NCBI GenBank assembly: GCA_934148845.1
Contig: CAKPDH010000001.1
Location: 186,001 to 250,000, forward strand
Reading direction: 5' to 3'
DNA: 64,000 nt
Source: an uncultured Bacilli bacterium
GTDB taxonomy: Bacteria; Bacillota_I; Bacilli_A; RF39; UBA660
A program made the translations under genes and the position numbers. The notes under the pieces were generated by a model. The model ran no database searches. It worked only from the letters and a program-made list of their open reading frames with translations, and was not told where the DNA came from. This document shows, one piece after another, positions 16,215-24,170 of this stretch (positions within the stretch are counted from its first letter, which is position 1; every line of letters begins with the position of its first letter).

Positions 16215-17750
16215 ATGTACGAAGAAAGAAAAGATTCGTTTTCATTTAAAAGCTTTTTTCTAACACTTTTACTTGTGTTATTATTTGTGTTTTTATTACT
16301 TTGGATTTTTCCTAATAAATGGGATGTTAAGAAATTACAAAGCACATCTGATATAGATAGATTATCTGTATTATATGATGAGATATTTGCAAATAATATT
16401 GAGCGAATGAAAAATGGCGCTATTGGCTATTTTACTAATGAAAGAATGCCACAAAAAGTAGGAGAAAAGAAAAAGTTAACACTTAAAGAAATGTATGACT
16501 TACACTTAGTACTTAAGTTAAAGGATAAAAATGGAAATCCTTGTAGTGAAACTAAGTCATATGTAGAAATGACTAAATATAGTGAGGAGTATCAGTTAAA
16601 GGTTAATTTAAGCTGTGGTACACAAGAAGATTATATTATAGTATATTTAGGATGTTATTCATATTGTTCTAGTGGTATATGTGAGAGAAGAGATACTAAC
16701 AATACTCCAAAGCCTAATTATTCATGCCGTATTGTTGATGGTAAGTATTATGATAAGAATGGTAAAGTAGTAAATAGGGAAGAATATAATAATGTGTGTA
16801 CTTCTAGTAATAATTACTCATGTCGTATTGTAAATGGTAAATACTATGATAAAAATGGCAATGTAGTATCAGAAACTGCTTACAAAAATTCTTGTGGAGA
16901 AACTAAATATTCATGTCGTGTAGCTAATGGTAAATATTATGATAAGAATGGTAATGTAGTAAGTAAAACTGAATATGAAAAATCTTGCTCTTCAGTTAAA
17001 AATTATCAATATGAATATAAAAAGACTACACCTAGCAGCACTTCTTGTACAAATTGGTCTAATTGGTCAAAAGAAAAATCAAGTGATAAGAGTGGTAGAA
17101 CATTTGAAACTAAAGAAGAAAAAGAAATTGTAAAATATACTGAAAAAAAGGTTAAAGTAGGAGAGAAGAAAACTACTGTAACTAAAGATGTTACTGAGAG
17201 ATATATAAAAGAATATGTAACTAAGTTAGTTGAAATTGGCGAAGTAAAAGTACAAGTAGGTACTAAAAAAGTTACAACTACAAAAGAAGTTTATAAAGGT
17301 ACAGTAGATACTTTAGTTGGTATTAAATCAGGTACTAAGGTTCCACAAAATACTAGTACAAAAAAATATGTTAAATTAAGTGGTGATACATTAAATTCTT
17401 GTTCAACTTGTACTAATAAAACATTATATTATTGGTATGAATATGATATAAAACCAGTTTATAAAACAGAAACTGTAACAGAAAATGTTCCTGTATATAA
17501 GATAGTTAAAAAATATGAAGAACAAAAGGTTCCTGTATATGATTTTAGAACAGTTAAAAAAGATGAAGTTGTAGTAACACCTATATATAAAACAGTAAAA
17601 ACTCCAGTATATGAAAATATAAAATATTATAGATTTAAAGATTGTACTAATAAACTAGGTACAACTGATATTAAGTGGAGTAGTAGTAAAAATGATACTG
17701 GCTTAATAAGTAAGGGTTATAAATTTACTGGTAATGTAAAGGAAGCATAA
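16215..17750 (+). CDS. Membrane-anchored repeat protein of unknown function
   Basis: A 511-residue protein not recognised as any named family. Residues 14-33 form one membrane helix after a charged N terminus, so the body is probably outside the cell. Three tandem repeats of about 27 residues (near 169-195, 201-227 and 232-258) each read Y-S-C-R-x-x-x-G-K-Y-Y-D-K-N-G and end in Cys, giving one possible disulfide per repeat. After a C-T-N-W-S-N-W-S stretch, two Lys/Val/Thr-rich tracts (about 300-375 and 415-470) show P-V-Y repeats that suggest an extended beta structure. A terminator follows directly. It may be a surface or stalk-like protein. Confidence 0.7.
   Translation: MYEERKDSFSFKSFFLTLLLVLLFVFLLLWIFPNKWDVKKLQSTSDIDRLSVLYDEIFANNIERMKNGAIGYFTNERMPQKVGEKKKLTLKEMYDLHLVLKLKDKNGNPCSETKSYVEMTKYSEEYQLKVNLSCGTQEDYIIVYLGCYSYCSSGICERRDTNNTPKPNYSCRIVDGKYYDKNGKVVNREEYNNVCTSSNNYSCRIVNGKYYDKNGNVVSETAYKNSCGETKYSCRVANGKYYDKNGNVVSKTEYEKSCSSVKNYQYEYKKTTPSSTSCTNWSNWSKEKSSDKSGRTFETKEEKEIVKYTEKKVKVGEKKTTVTKDVTERYIKEYVTKLVEIGEVKVQVGTKKVTTTKEVYKGTVDTLVGIKSGTKVPQNTSTKKYVKLSGDTLNSCSTCTNKTLYYWYEYDIKPVYKTETVTENVPVYKIVKKYEEQKVPVYDFRTVKKDEVVVTPIYKTVKTPVYENIKYYRFKDCTNKLGTTDIKWSSSKNDTGLISKGYKFTGNVKEA
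16719..16988 (+). repeat. Three tandem in-gene repeats (about 27 codons each)
   Basis: Three successive units encode C-R-(I/V)-x-(D/N)-G-K-Y-Y-D-K-N-G-(K/N)-V-V and are separated by short linkers. The DNA of the units is also similar (for example GGTAAATATTATGATAAGAA-like stretches), which points to fairly recent duplication and possible copy-number variation between strains. Confidence 0.75.
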
Positions 17751-17773
17751 AAAGTGTTTAATACACTTTTTTT
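17749..17773 (+). terminator. Intrinsic terminator after the repeat protein gene
   Basis: AAAAGTGT (17750-17757) pairs with ACACTTTT (17763-17770) with a five-base loop and a T-run. It immediately follows the stop codon. Confidence 0.85.
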
Positions 17774-17787
17774 GCCCTATAATTTGT

Positions 17788-17816
17788 TTGACAAAAAAAG
17801 TCTTATGTGCTAATAT
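17788..17816 (+). promoter_or_regulatory. Vegetative promoter upstream of the small unknown gene at 17848
   Basis: TTGACA (17788-17793) and TAATAT (17811-17816) are separated by 17 bp. The leader to the ATG is about 25 nt. Confidence 0.65.
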
Positions 17817-17847
17817 AAATATAGAATAGAGAAAATAGGAGATGGAT

Positions 17848-18267
17848 ATGAAAGATACTTATATATTTGATTATGTTAACGAAAATGAATTTAAAAAACT
17901 TGAAAGATCAATAAAAAAATATAATATGTTAGCATATAAAAAACTTTATTTTGAATACTATCCATCACTTAAAGAAGGAAATTTTTTAGGTAAACTTGTC
18001 TCAACTAATCAAGAAAAGGGTATGCTAAGTTATGAACTTAAATTACCAACGGATGCTATGTTTTCTAAAGTACACGGTGATATTAAGTTATATTATTTTG
18101 TATATCCTAAAGAAAAGACTGTTATGCTTGATAAATTTGAACCAAGTGAAATATTAAGTGAAGGTCATGCTTCAGAACTTGTTACATATAAAGGTGTTAT
18201 GGTATCTAAGCAACATGCTGATAAAGATATGTTTAAAATTAATTTGTTAAATATGATTGAAAAATAG
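17848..18267 (+). CDS. Conserved-looking protein of unknown function
   Basis: A 139-residue soluble protein I do not recognise. An N-terminal helix (NEFKKLERSIKKYNMLAYKKLY) is followed by a mixed beta region (GNFLGKLVSTNQEKGMLSYELKLPTDAMF...GDIKLYYFVYPKEKTVMLDKFEP). No signal peptide, helix anchor or cysteine pair is present. It has its own promoter and terminator and is therefore monocistronic. An ATG six bases earlier touches the AGGAG site, so the start at 17848 is preferred. Confidence 0.7.
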   Translation: MKDTYIFDYVNENEFKKLERSIKKYNMLAYKKLYFEYYPSLKEGNFLGKLVSTNQEKGMLSYELKLPTDAMFSKVHGDIKLYYFVYPKEKTVMLDKFEPSEILSEGHASELVTYKGVMVSKQHADKDMFKINLLNMIEK

Positions 18268-18284
18268 TTAAAGCTATTTTTTTT
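18261..18284 (+). terminator. Intrinsic terminator overlapping the next -35 box
   Basis: AAAATAG (18261-18267) pairs with CTATTTT (18274-18280) and a T-run follows. The run merges with the TTGACC box of the mtaB promoter. Confidence 0.8.
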
Positions 18285-18311
18285 GACCTTTTAAATTAAT
18301 TGTAGTAAAAT
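18283..18311 (+). promoter_or_regulatory. Vegetative promoter of mtaB
   Basis: TTGACC (18283-18288) and TAAAAT (18306-18311) have a 17-bp spacer. The -35 box starts within the preceding terminator's T-run, so the two genes share one short control element. Confidence 0.65.
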
Positions 18312-18329
18312 TATAAAGGATGTGGTTTT

Positions 18330-19598
18330 ATGAAGTTTTATATTTATACATTAGGTTGTAAAGTTAATACTTATGAAAGTAATGTAATTAAAGATAAATT
18401 AATAAATAGTGGGTATGTTTATTCTGATGCAGATAGTGCTGATATATATATAATTAATACTTGTACTGTTACAAATACTAGTGATAATAAGTCATTAAAG
18501 ACAATAAGACAAGTTTTAAGAAATCATAAAGATGCTATAATAGTTGTAGTTGGTTGTATGTCACAGGTTAACTATAAATTACTTTCTGATCTTGATTTAT
18601 CAATTATACTTGGTAATAGTGGTAAAAGTAAAATTGTATCTTACATTGAAAAATATAAAAAAGATGGAAAGAAAATAATTGATATAGAAGATATTATGGA
18701 AAAACCATTTGAGGATATGTGTTTAAATAATTTTTCAAAAACTAGAGCCTATGTAAAAATTGAAGATGGTTGTGAAAATTATTGTACTTATTGTATTATT
18801 CCGTATGCAAGAGGACGTGTTAGAAGTAAACAAATTGACGTTTGTATAAATGAAATAAAAGATTTGGTTAAAGCAGGTCATAAAGAAATTGTTTTAACAG
18901 GCATACATACAGGTCATTACGGTTCTGATATAAATTCAAATTTAAGTACACTAATAAAAGAAATAGAAAATATAAAAGGATTGGAAAGGCTTAGAATATC
19001 GTCAATAGAAATAACAGAGTTAACTGATGAATTTTTATCTGTTTTAAGTAGTAGTAAAATTCTAGTGGATCACATGCATATCCCTCTTCAATCTGGTAGT
19101 AATGAAATCTTAAAATTGATGAATAGAAAGTATGATAAAGAATATTTCATAGATAAGATAAATAAAATAAGAAATATTAGAAGTGATATATCTATAACGA
19201 CTGATGTTATAGTAGGCTTTCCAGGTGAAACTGATGAGTTATTTAATGAAACTATTGAAACTATAAATAAAATAAAATTTTCAAAGATTCATGTTTTTCC
19301 ATTTTCACTTAGAAAGGGTACAAAGGCAGAAGAATTACCTAATCATATAGATGATGTAACAAAAAAATCAAGGGTGAAAAAATTGCTTGAAATTAGTAAA
19401 AATTTAGAAATAGAATATTTTAATAAATTTTTAGGTAAAGAAGTTACTTTTTTACCTGAAGTATATAAAGATGGTTTTATAAAAGGACATACAGGTAATT
19501 ATTTATTAGTTAAGATGAAAGGCACTATAGAAGATTTAAATATATTAAAAACTGTTAAAGTGGAAAAAATAGAATATCCTTACGTAATAGGTAAGTGA
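18330..19598 (+). CDS. mtaB: tRNA t6A37 methylthiotransferase MtaB
   Basis: A 422-residue radical SAM enzyme that adds a methylthio group to t6A at position 37 of tRNAs reading ANN codons. The N-terminal domain holds TLGCKVN, NTCTVTN and VGCMSQ, whose three Cys bind the auxiliary 4Fe-4S cluster. The radical SAM motif is CENYCTYCIIPYARGRVRS. A C-terminal TRAM-like region follows. TVTN and CIIPYARG favour MtaB (YqeV) over MiaB. It has its own promoter; ylbD follows closely. Confidence 0.92.
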   Translation: MKFYIYTLGCKVNTYESNVIKDKLINSGYVYSDADSADIYIINTCTVTNTSDNKSLKTIRQVLRNHKDAIIVVVGCMSQVNYKLLSDLDLSIILGNSGKSKIVSYIEKYKKDGKKIIDIEDIMEKPFEDMCLNNFSKTRAYVKIEDGCENYCTYCIIPYARGRVRSKQIDVCINEIKDLVKAGHKEIVLTGIHTGHYGSDINSNLSTLIKEIENIKGLERLRISSIEITELTDEFLSVLSSSKILVDHMHIPLQSGSNEILKLMNRKYDKEYFIDKINKIRNIRSDISITTDVIVGFPGETDELFNETIETINKIKFSKIHVFPFSLRKGTKAEELPNHIDDVTKKSRVKKLLEISKNLEIEYFNKFLGKEVTFLPEVYKDGFIKGHTGNYLLVKMKGTIEDLNILKTVKVEKIEYPYVIGK

Positions 19599-19639
19599 TA
19601 TTTTTTTATTATTATGAATATATTTATATAGGTGGTTAT

Positions 19640-20005
19640 ATGAAAAAAGAAGAGTTTAAAGAGTTTGTTAGAAAAAATCCTAAACTTATAAATTATGTAA
19701 AACGTAATGAGATGACTTGGCAAAAATTTTATGAGATGTATGATTTATATGGTGAGGATAATAGTGTTTGGAATACTTATTTAAATAGTAGTGAAACAAG
19801 TAAAGTAGCTAAAGCAGGAATAGCAGGTCTTACATTAAGTGAAGTTGTAAATTGGTTTAAAAATGTTGATTTAGATGGATTACAGGAAGGTATTGGTAAT
19901 GTTCAAAGAGTAATAGGTGTTGTTCAAGATTTCTCTAAGAAGGATACTAAGACAAGTACAGATACATACAAACCAAGACCATTATATAAACATTTTGAGG
20001 ATTAA
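19640..20005 (+). CDS. ylbD: YlbD-like putative spore coat protein
   Basis: A 121-residue protein whose first part, FVRKNPKLINYVKRNEMTW and MYDLYGEDN, corresponds to Bacillus YlbD (K-H-P-K-L-I...W-Q-x-L-Y-E...G-E-D-x-x-x-W). YlbD has been described as a spore coat component. The middle is helical and the end is low-complexity. The ATG at 19640 follows GGTGG; the longer frame from 19595 adds an implausible aromatic stretch overlapping mtaB. ylbE and rsmD follow, as in the Bacillus ylb region, which strengthens the call. Confidence 0.75.
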   Translation: MKKEEFKEFVRKNPKLINYVKRNEMTWQKFYEMYDLYGEDNSVWNTYLNSSETSKVAKAGIAGLTLSEVVNWFKNVDLDGLQEGIGNVQRVIGVVQDFSKKDTKTSTDTYKPRPLYKHFED

Positions 20006-20229
20006 TGACTTTAGATACTCAGTTTAAAATTAAAAGTAATAAATTATATATAAATTATTTGCATGAAAATTCTTATTGGTATAAGATACTTAATAGAGAT
20101 CCAAATAAGTTCATTGATTTTGTAAATGAACTTAAAGTAAATTATAAATTAAGACCTACTGATAAAATAAATAAAGCTTTAGAAACTTTTGAAATGGTTA
20201 GTACAATTATTTCATCTTTAAAATCTTAA
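20005..20229 (+). CDS. ylbE: YlbE-like protein
   Basis: A 74-residue protein with W-Y-K-I-L-N-R-D-P-N-K-F and a helical tail, matching the short YlbE family (I-W-Y-R-x-L-x-R-x-P). The ATG overlaps the last base of the ylbD stop, so the two are translationally coupled. Its function is unknown. The order ylbD-ylbE-rsmD is conserved relative to Bacillus, with ylbF and ylbG missing. Confidence 0.8.
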   Translation: MTLDTQFKIKSNKLYINYLHENSYWYKILNRDPNKFIDFVNELKVNYKLRPTDKINKALETFEMVSTIISSLKS

Positions 20230-20260
20230 TATTATATGTTAAAATATAGTAGGTGATTAT

Positions 20261-20791
20261 GTGAGAGTTATAAGTGGTAAGTATAAAGGCAAAAAATTAA
20301 TAGGATTTGATATAGATGGAACAAGACCTACTATGGATAGAGTAAAGGAATCTATATTTTCAATGATACAAAAAGATATATTAAATAAAACAGTTTTGGA
20401 TTTATTTAGCGGTAGTGGATCACTTGGTATAGAAGCAATAAGTAATAAAGCTTCTATGTGCTATTTTGTTGATAATAATAAACTCTTAATTGATATTATA
20501 AGAAAAAATACTACAAATATGAATGGTGTTAATATAATAAAAGATGATTATAAAAATGCTTTAATATATTTTAAAAATAATAATATAAAATTTGATATAA
20601 TTTTTCTTGATCCTCCATATAAGTTCAAACTAATTAACGATAGTATTAATAAAATACATGAATATGATTTACTTAATAAAGGCGGTATTATTGTGTGTGA
20701 ATATGAAATAGAGGATGTTGATACAGACTATTATACTTTAATTAAAGAAAAAAGATACGGAAGTAAATTTGTAAAGATATATAAATATTAA
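20261..20791 (+). CDS. rsmD: 16S rRNA (guanine966-N2)-methyltransferase RsmD
   Basis: A 176-residue Rossmann methyltransferase with the N-terminal MRVISGKYKGKKL, the SAM-binding DLFSGSGSLGIEAIS, and the catalytic IIFLDPPY. It methylates G966 of 16S rRNA. The start is GTG after AGGTGAT. Its position after ylbD-ylbE matches ylbH of Bacillus. Confidence 0.93.
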   Translation: MRVISGKYKGKKLIGFDIDGTRPTMDRVKESIFSMIQKDILNKTVLDLFSGSGSLGIEAISNKASMCYFVDNNKLLIDIIRKNTTNMNGVNIIKDDYKNALIYFKNNNIKFDIIFLDPPYKFKLINDSINKIHEYDLLNKGGIIVCEYEIEDVDTDYYTLIKEKRYGSKFVKIYKY

Positions 20792-20853
20792 TTATATATT
20801 ATATACAAATATTATAAAATTTGATATAATTACTACTGAAGGTAGGTGGTATA

Positions 20854-22908
20854 ATGAAGCATAAATTATTATTTATTTTAGCTTTTGTTATACCATTTTA
20901 TTTTTTTATTAACAATGTAAAAGCTGATTATAGTGCTACAGTTATAAATGAAATAAATGCATCTTGTAGTTTAAAATCAACTGCTACTGGGTATTGTTTT
21001 TATAAAGATAAAAATATAAATTCTATCGCGAAACCAATATATTGGCTTGATACAGGTGATATAGTTACAGTGCTTACTGATTATCCTAAAGTAGAGAGTA
21101 AGGATAATATTTGTAAGGATTATTATGTATATACTTCATATTATTCTGCATATTATAAAAATTCATATAAAGGATATTATTGTAATGCTAATTTAACTAG
21201 TGATGATATAACGCAGGAAGAAAAAGAAAAGTTAACCAAGTTAGGATTTCCAGAGAGTTATTTTAAGAAGTTAGCTATTTTAATGCGAGCACATCCAAAT
21301 TGGAATTTTAAAGCAATAAATACTGATTTAGATTTTAATAAGGCAGTATTAAATCAAACATATGGAAGCAAAAGTTTACTTAGAGAGTCTATGTCAAATA
21401 ATTATGCTTATCTAGATTATAGTGAATCATCTTTTGATTATTATCATGATAAATATTATGCTTTTGATGATACTACTAGTAGTAACCCTTGGTATAAGGC
21501 AAATTATGATACTATTGCATATTATATGGATCCAAGAAATTTTTTAAATGATATGTATTTATTCCAATTTGAAACATTAAATTATGATGAAAATGTTTCA
21601 GATGATAAATTAAAATCTAGCATAGAAAGCATATTTAATACAGGATATTTATCTAAATTTACAGATACATTTTTAGAAGCTGGAAAAATTAGTAAAGTAA
21701 ATCCTATATATTTAGCTTCTTTATCTTTACATGAAGTAGGAAATGGATCTAGTCCTAGTACTGCTATAGCTGGAACTTATAATGGAATGTATAATTTTTA
21801 TAATATAGGTGCTAATAGCGGAGCTAATCCAGCACATAATGGGTTAGAGTATGCAGCTAAAGTTGATGAAGCAACTTTAAGACCTTGGAATTCTGAATAT
21901 AAGGCTATAGTTGGAGGAGCACATTTTATATTTAATTCATATATATATCCAGGACAAGATACAAGCTATTTTAAAAAGTTTAATGTAGTATATAATTATT
22001 TAATTTCTATAAATAGAACTCCAACATATGAAAATTATACTCATCAATACATGCAAAGTATAATAGCGCCAACAACAGAAGCTAATACTACATATAAGTC
22101 ATATTATAGTAATAAATTACTTGATTTAAGTTATACATTTTATATTCCTGTATATAAAAATATGCCAGAATCAACAAGTTTAAAAGATAGGGGTGGATGG
22201 CCTAATAACTATCTAAGTAGTATATCTTTAAATGGAGTAAATATTGTTGATTTTGATGGAGGTATTACTGAATATAATTATAATCTTGATATTAATAATC
22301 CAGTTATTTTAATTGATGCTAAAAGTGTTAGTTCTAAAGCTAAAATAGATGGTCTTGGTAAGTTTGAAATAGATAAGGATATTACTAAAAAAATAATAGT
22401 AACAGCAGAAAATGGTAATGAGAAGGTATATAATATAAATATAAAACTAACAGGAATAAAAATAGATGATCCTATCGATGTTAAAACGACACTTAATAAT
22501 GCAGGCATTAAAAATAATGATAAATATATAAGTGGAATAAACGTATCAAGTAATATTTCTAGCATTAAAGAGAAAATTATTAATGCTAATAAAAATGCAA
22601 AAGTAGTTTTACAAAATAAAAATGGGGAAGTTAAAGAAAATGGTATTGTATGTACTGGAGATAAGGTAGTTATAACTGTATTAGATGAAGTTAAGACATA
22701 TGAGGTTGTAATATATGGTGATGTTAATGGTGATGGTATGATTAAAGCAACAGACTACGTTCTAGTTAAAAATAAAATAATGGGTACTATTACTTTATCT
22801 GGAGCTTATCTAGAAGCTGCTGATGTAGATAGAAATGGATTTGTTAAAGCAACAGATTATGTTAAAATAAAGAATAAAATAATGGGAATTTCTGAAATTC
22901 CACAATAG
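20854..22908 (+). CDS. Secreted N-acetylglucosaminidase with cadherin-like and dockerin domains
   Basis: A 684-residue exported peptidoglycan hydrolase. The signal peptide spans about 1-24. After a ~110-residue N-terminal region comes a glucosaminidase domain (about 140-430). It contains LTKLGFPESYFKKLAILMRAHPNWNF-type start residues, the acidic LSLHEVGNG with the probable catalytic Glu, and the GTYNGMYNFYNIGA strand typical of LytD/GH73-like enzymes. A cadherin-like beta-sandwich follows (about 450-530). The C terminus (about 625-680) has two duplicated calcium loops, GDVNGDGMIKATD and ADVDRNGFVKATD, each followed by a K-N-K-I-M-G helix. This is the two-fold dockerin type I pattern. No classical cohesin is seen, but the next gene may be the partner. 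Confidence 0.87.
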   Translation: MKHKLLFILAFVIPFYFFINNVKADYSATVINEINASCSLKSTATGYCFYKDKNINSIAKPIYWLDTGDIVTVLTDYPKVESKDNICKDYYVYTSYYSAYYKNSYKGYYCNANLTSDDITQEEKEKLTKLGFPESYFKKLAILMRAHPNWNFKAINTDLDFNKAVLNQTYGSKSLLRESMSNNYAYLDYSESSFDYYHDKYYAFDDTTSSNPWYKANYDTIAYYMDPRNFLNDMYLFQFETLNYDENVSDDKLKSSIESIFNTGYLSKFTDTFLEAGKISKVNPIYLASLSLHEVGNGSSPSTAIAGTYNGMYNFYNIGANSGANPAHNGLEYAAKVDEATLRPWNSEYKAIVGGAHFIFNSYIYPGQDTSYFKKFNVVYNYLISINRTPTYENYTHQYMQSIIAPTTEANTTYKSYYSNKLLDLSYTFYIPVYKNMPESTSLKDRGGWPNNYLSSISLNGVNIVDFDGGITEYNYNLDINNPVILIDAKSVSSKAKIDGLGKFEIDKDITKKIIVTAENGNEKVYNINIKLTGIKIDDPIDVKTTLNNAGIKNNDKYISGINVSSNISSIKEKIINANKNAKVVLQNKNGEVKENGIVCTGDKVVITVLDEVKTYEVVIYGDVNGDGMIKATDYVLVKNKIMGTITLSGAYLEAADVDRNGFVKATDYVKIKNKIMGISEIPQ

Positions 22909-22917
22909 AGGTGTAAA

Positions 22918-24147
22918 ATGAAAAAAATTAAAAGTATTATGCTTATATTACTAATTAGTGTAACATTTGGCATATATAAAGTAAAAGCATTTAGCATTAA
23001 TGCAAAAACATCTGTATATGTAAATTCAAGTGTTGCAGTTAAAATAGATGCAAGAGGTTTAATTGGGAGATTTGACATATTATCATCAGATCAAAGTATT
23101 CTTGCTGGATCAGATTCAAAATGGATTGAGGATGGTACTATAACAGTATATTTCTCAGCACTTAAAGTAGGAAGTGCAACTATTAGTGTTAATGCAAATG
23201 ATGTTTCTGATGCAAATGGTAATGAATTTAAAGGAAGTAGATCTATCAAAATAAATGTGGTTAAAAAAAATAATTCTACAATAAATGTTAATCCTAATTA
23301 TAGTAAAAATAACTATTTAAAAAGTCTTGAAGTAGAAGGATATCAAATAACTCCAGATTTTAATAAAGATACACTAGAGTATACTGTTACTCTTACGCCA
23401 GGTACTGAAAAAATAAATATAAAAGCTCAAGCAGAAGATAATAAAGCAAATATTAAAGGTATAGGTGAAGTTTCTGTTAGTGAAGGGACTAATACTATAA
23501 ATATAACAGTAACAGCAGAAAACGGTAATGAAAAGGTATATAAAATTATTGCTACAAATGAAGAAAAAGATCCTATAATAGTTAATATTAATTCAAATGA
23601 ATATACTGTTATTAAAAAAGCAGAAATTCTAGGATCTATCGATGGATATAAAAATAGCACGGTTGATATAAATGGATTTAGTATACCTACATTATTTAAT
23701 GAAATAACAAAAGTTAATCTAGTTGGATTGAAAGATAAAGATGGAAATATTAAACTATTTTCATATGATTCAAAAACTGGAAAATATAGAGAATATATTG
23801 AAATATCTTTTAATAAAATGAATCTTTATATAAAAGAAAATAATAAAAGCAAATATAAAAAAGTAAAAATAAAAGTAAATGATATAGAAGTAATTGCTTA
23901 TAAAATAGATGGAATAGATGATTATTATTTATTATATGGAACTAATACACTTACTGGTAATACTGGATATTATTTATATGACACAGAAGAAAATTCTATT
24001 CAAAGATATAATACAATATTACTTGAAAAAGTTACGAAAGAAAAAGATAAGTATTTATCCTTAGTAATTGTTCTTAGTTGTGTGTGTTTTTTATCCATGC
24101 TATTCCTTTTAATAGAAATAAATAGATATAATAAAAAAGTACAATAA
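22918..24147 (+). CDS. Membrane-anchored Ig/cohesin-like and cadherin-like surface protein
   Basis: A 409-residue exported protein. Signal peptide about 1-23. An N-terminal beta domain of about 90 residues (INAKTSVYVNSSVAVKI... GSATISVNANDVSD) resembles bacterial Ig-like or cohesin-like modules. A cadherin-like domain (about 135-215) ends in VTAENGNEKVYKI, almost the same motif as in the upstream glucosaminidase. A ~150-residue region of unknown fold precedes a C-terminal helix (LSLVIVLSCVCFLSMLFLLIE) and a short basic tail, so it is held in the membrane facing outwards. The ribosome binding site GAGGTG is next to the upstream stop, so the two are cotranscribed. Confidence 0.75.
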   Translation: MKKIKSIMLILLISVTFGIYKVKAFSINAKTSVYVNSSVAVKIDARGLIGRFDILSSDQSILAGSDSKWIEDGTITVYFSALKVGSATISVNANDVSDANGNEFKGSRSIKINVVKKNNSTINVNPNYSKNNYLKSLEVEGYQITPDFNKDTLEYTVTLTPGTEKINIKAQAEDNKANIKGIGEVSVSEGTNTINITVTAENGNEKVYKIIATNEEKDPIIVNINSNEYTVIKKAEILGSIDGYKNSTVDINGFSIPTLFNEITKVNLVGLKDKDGNIKLFSYDSKTGKYREYIEISFNKMNLYIKENNKSKYKKVKIKVNDIEVIAYKIDGIDDYYLLYGTNTLTGNTGYYLYDTEENSIQRYNTILLEKVTKEKDKYLSLVIVLSCVCFLSMLFLLIEINRYNKKVQ

Positions 24148-24170
24148 TATTATAGAAAGTAGGTAATTAT

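Noticed and set aside
16719..16988. CRISPR-like array
   Set aside because: The repeats are in frame inside a gene, imperfect, and separated by homologous rather than unique spacers.
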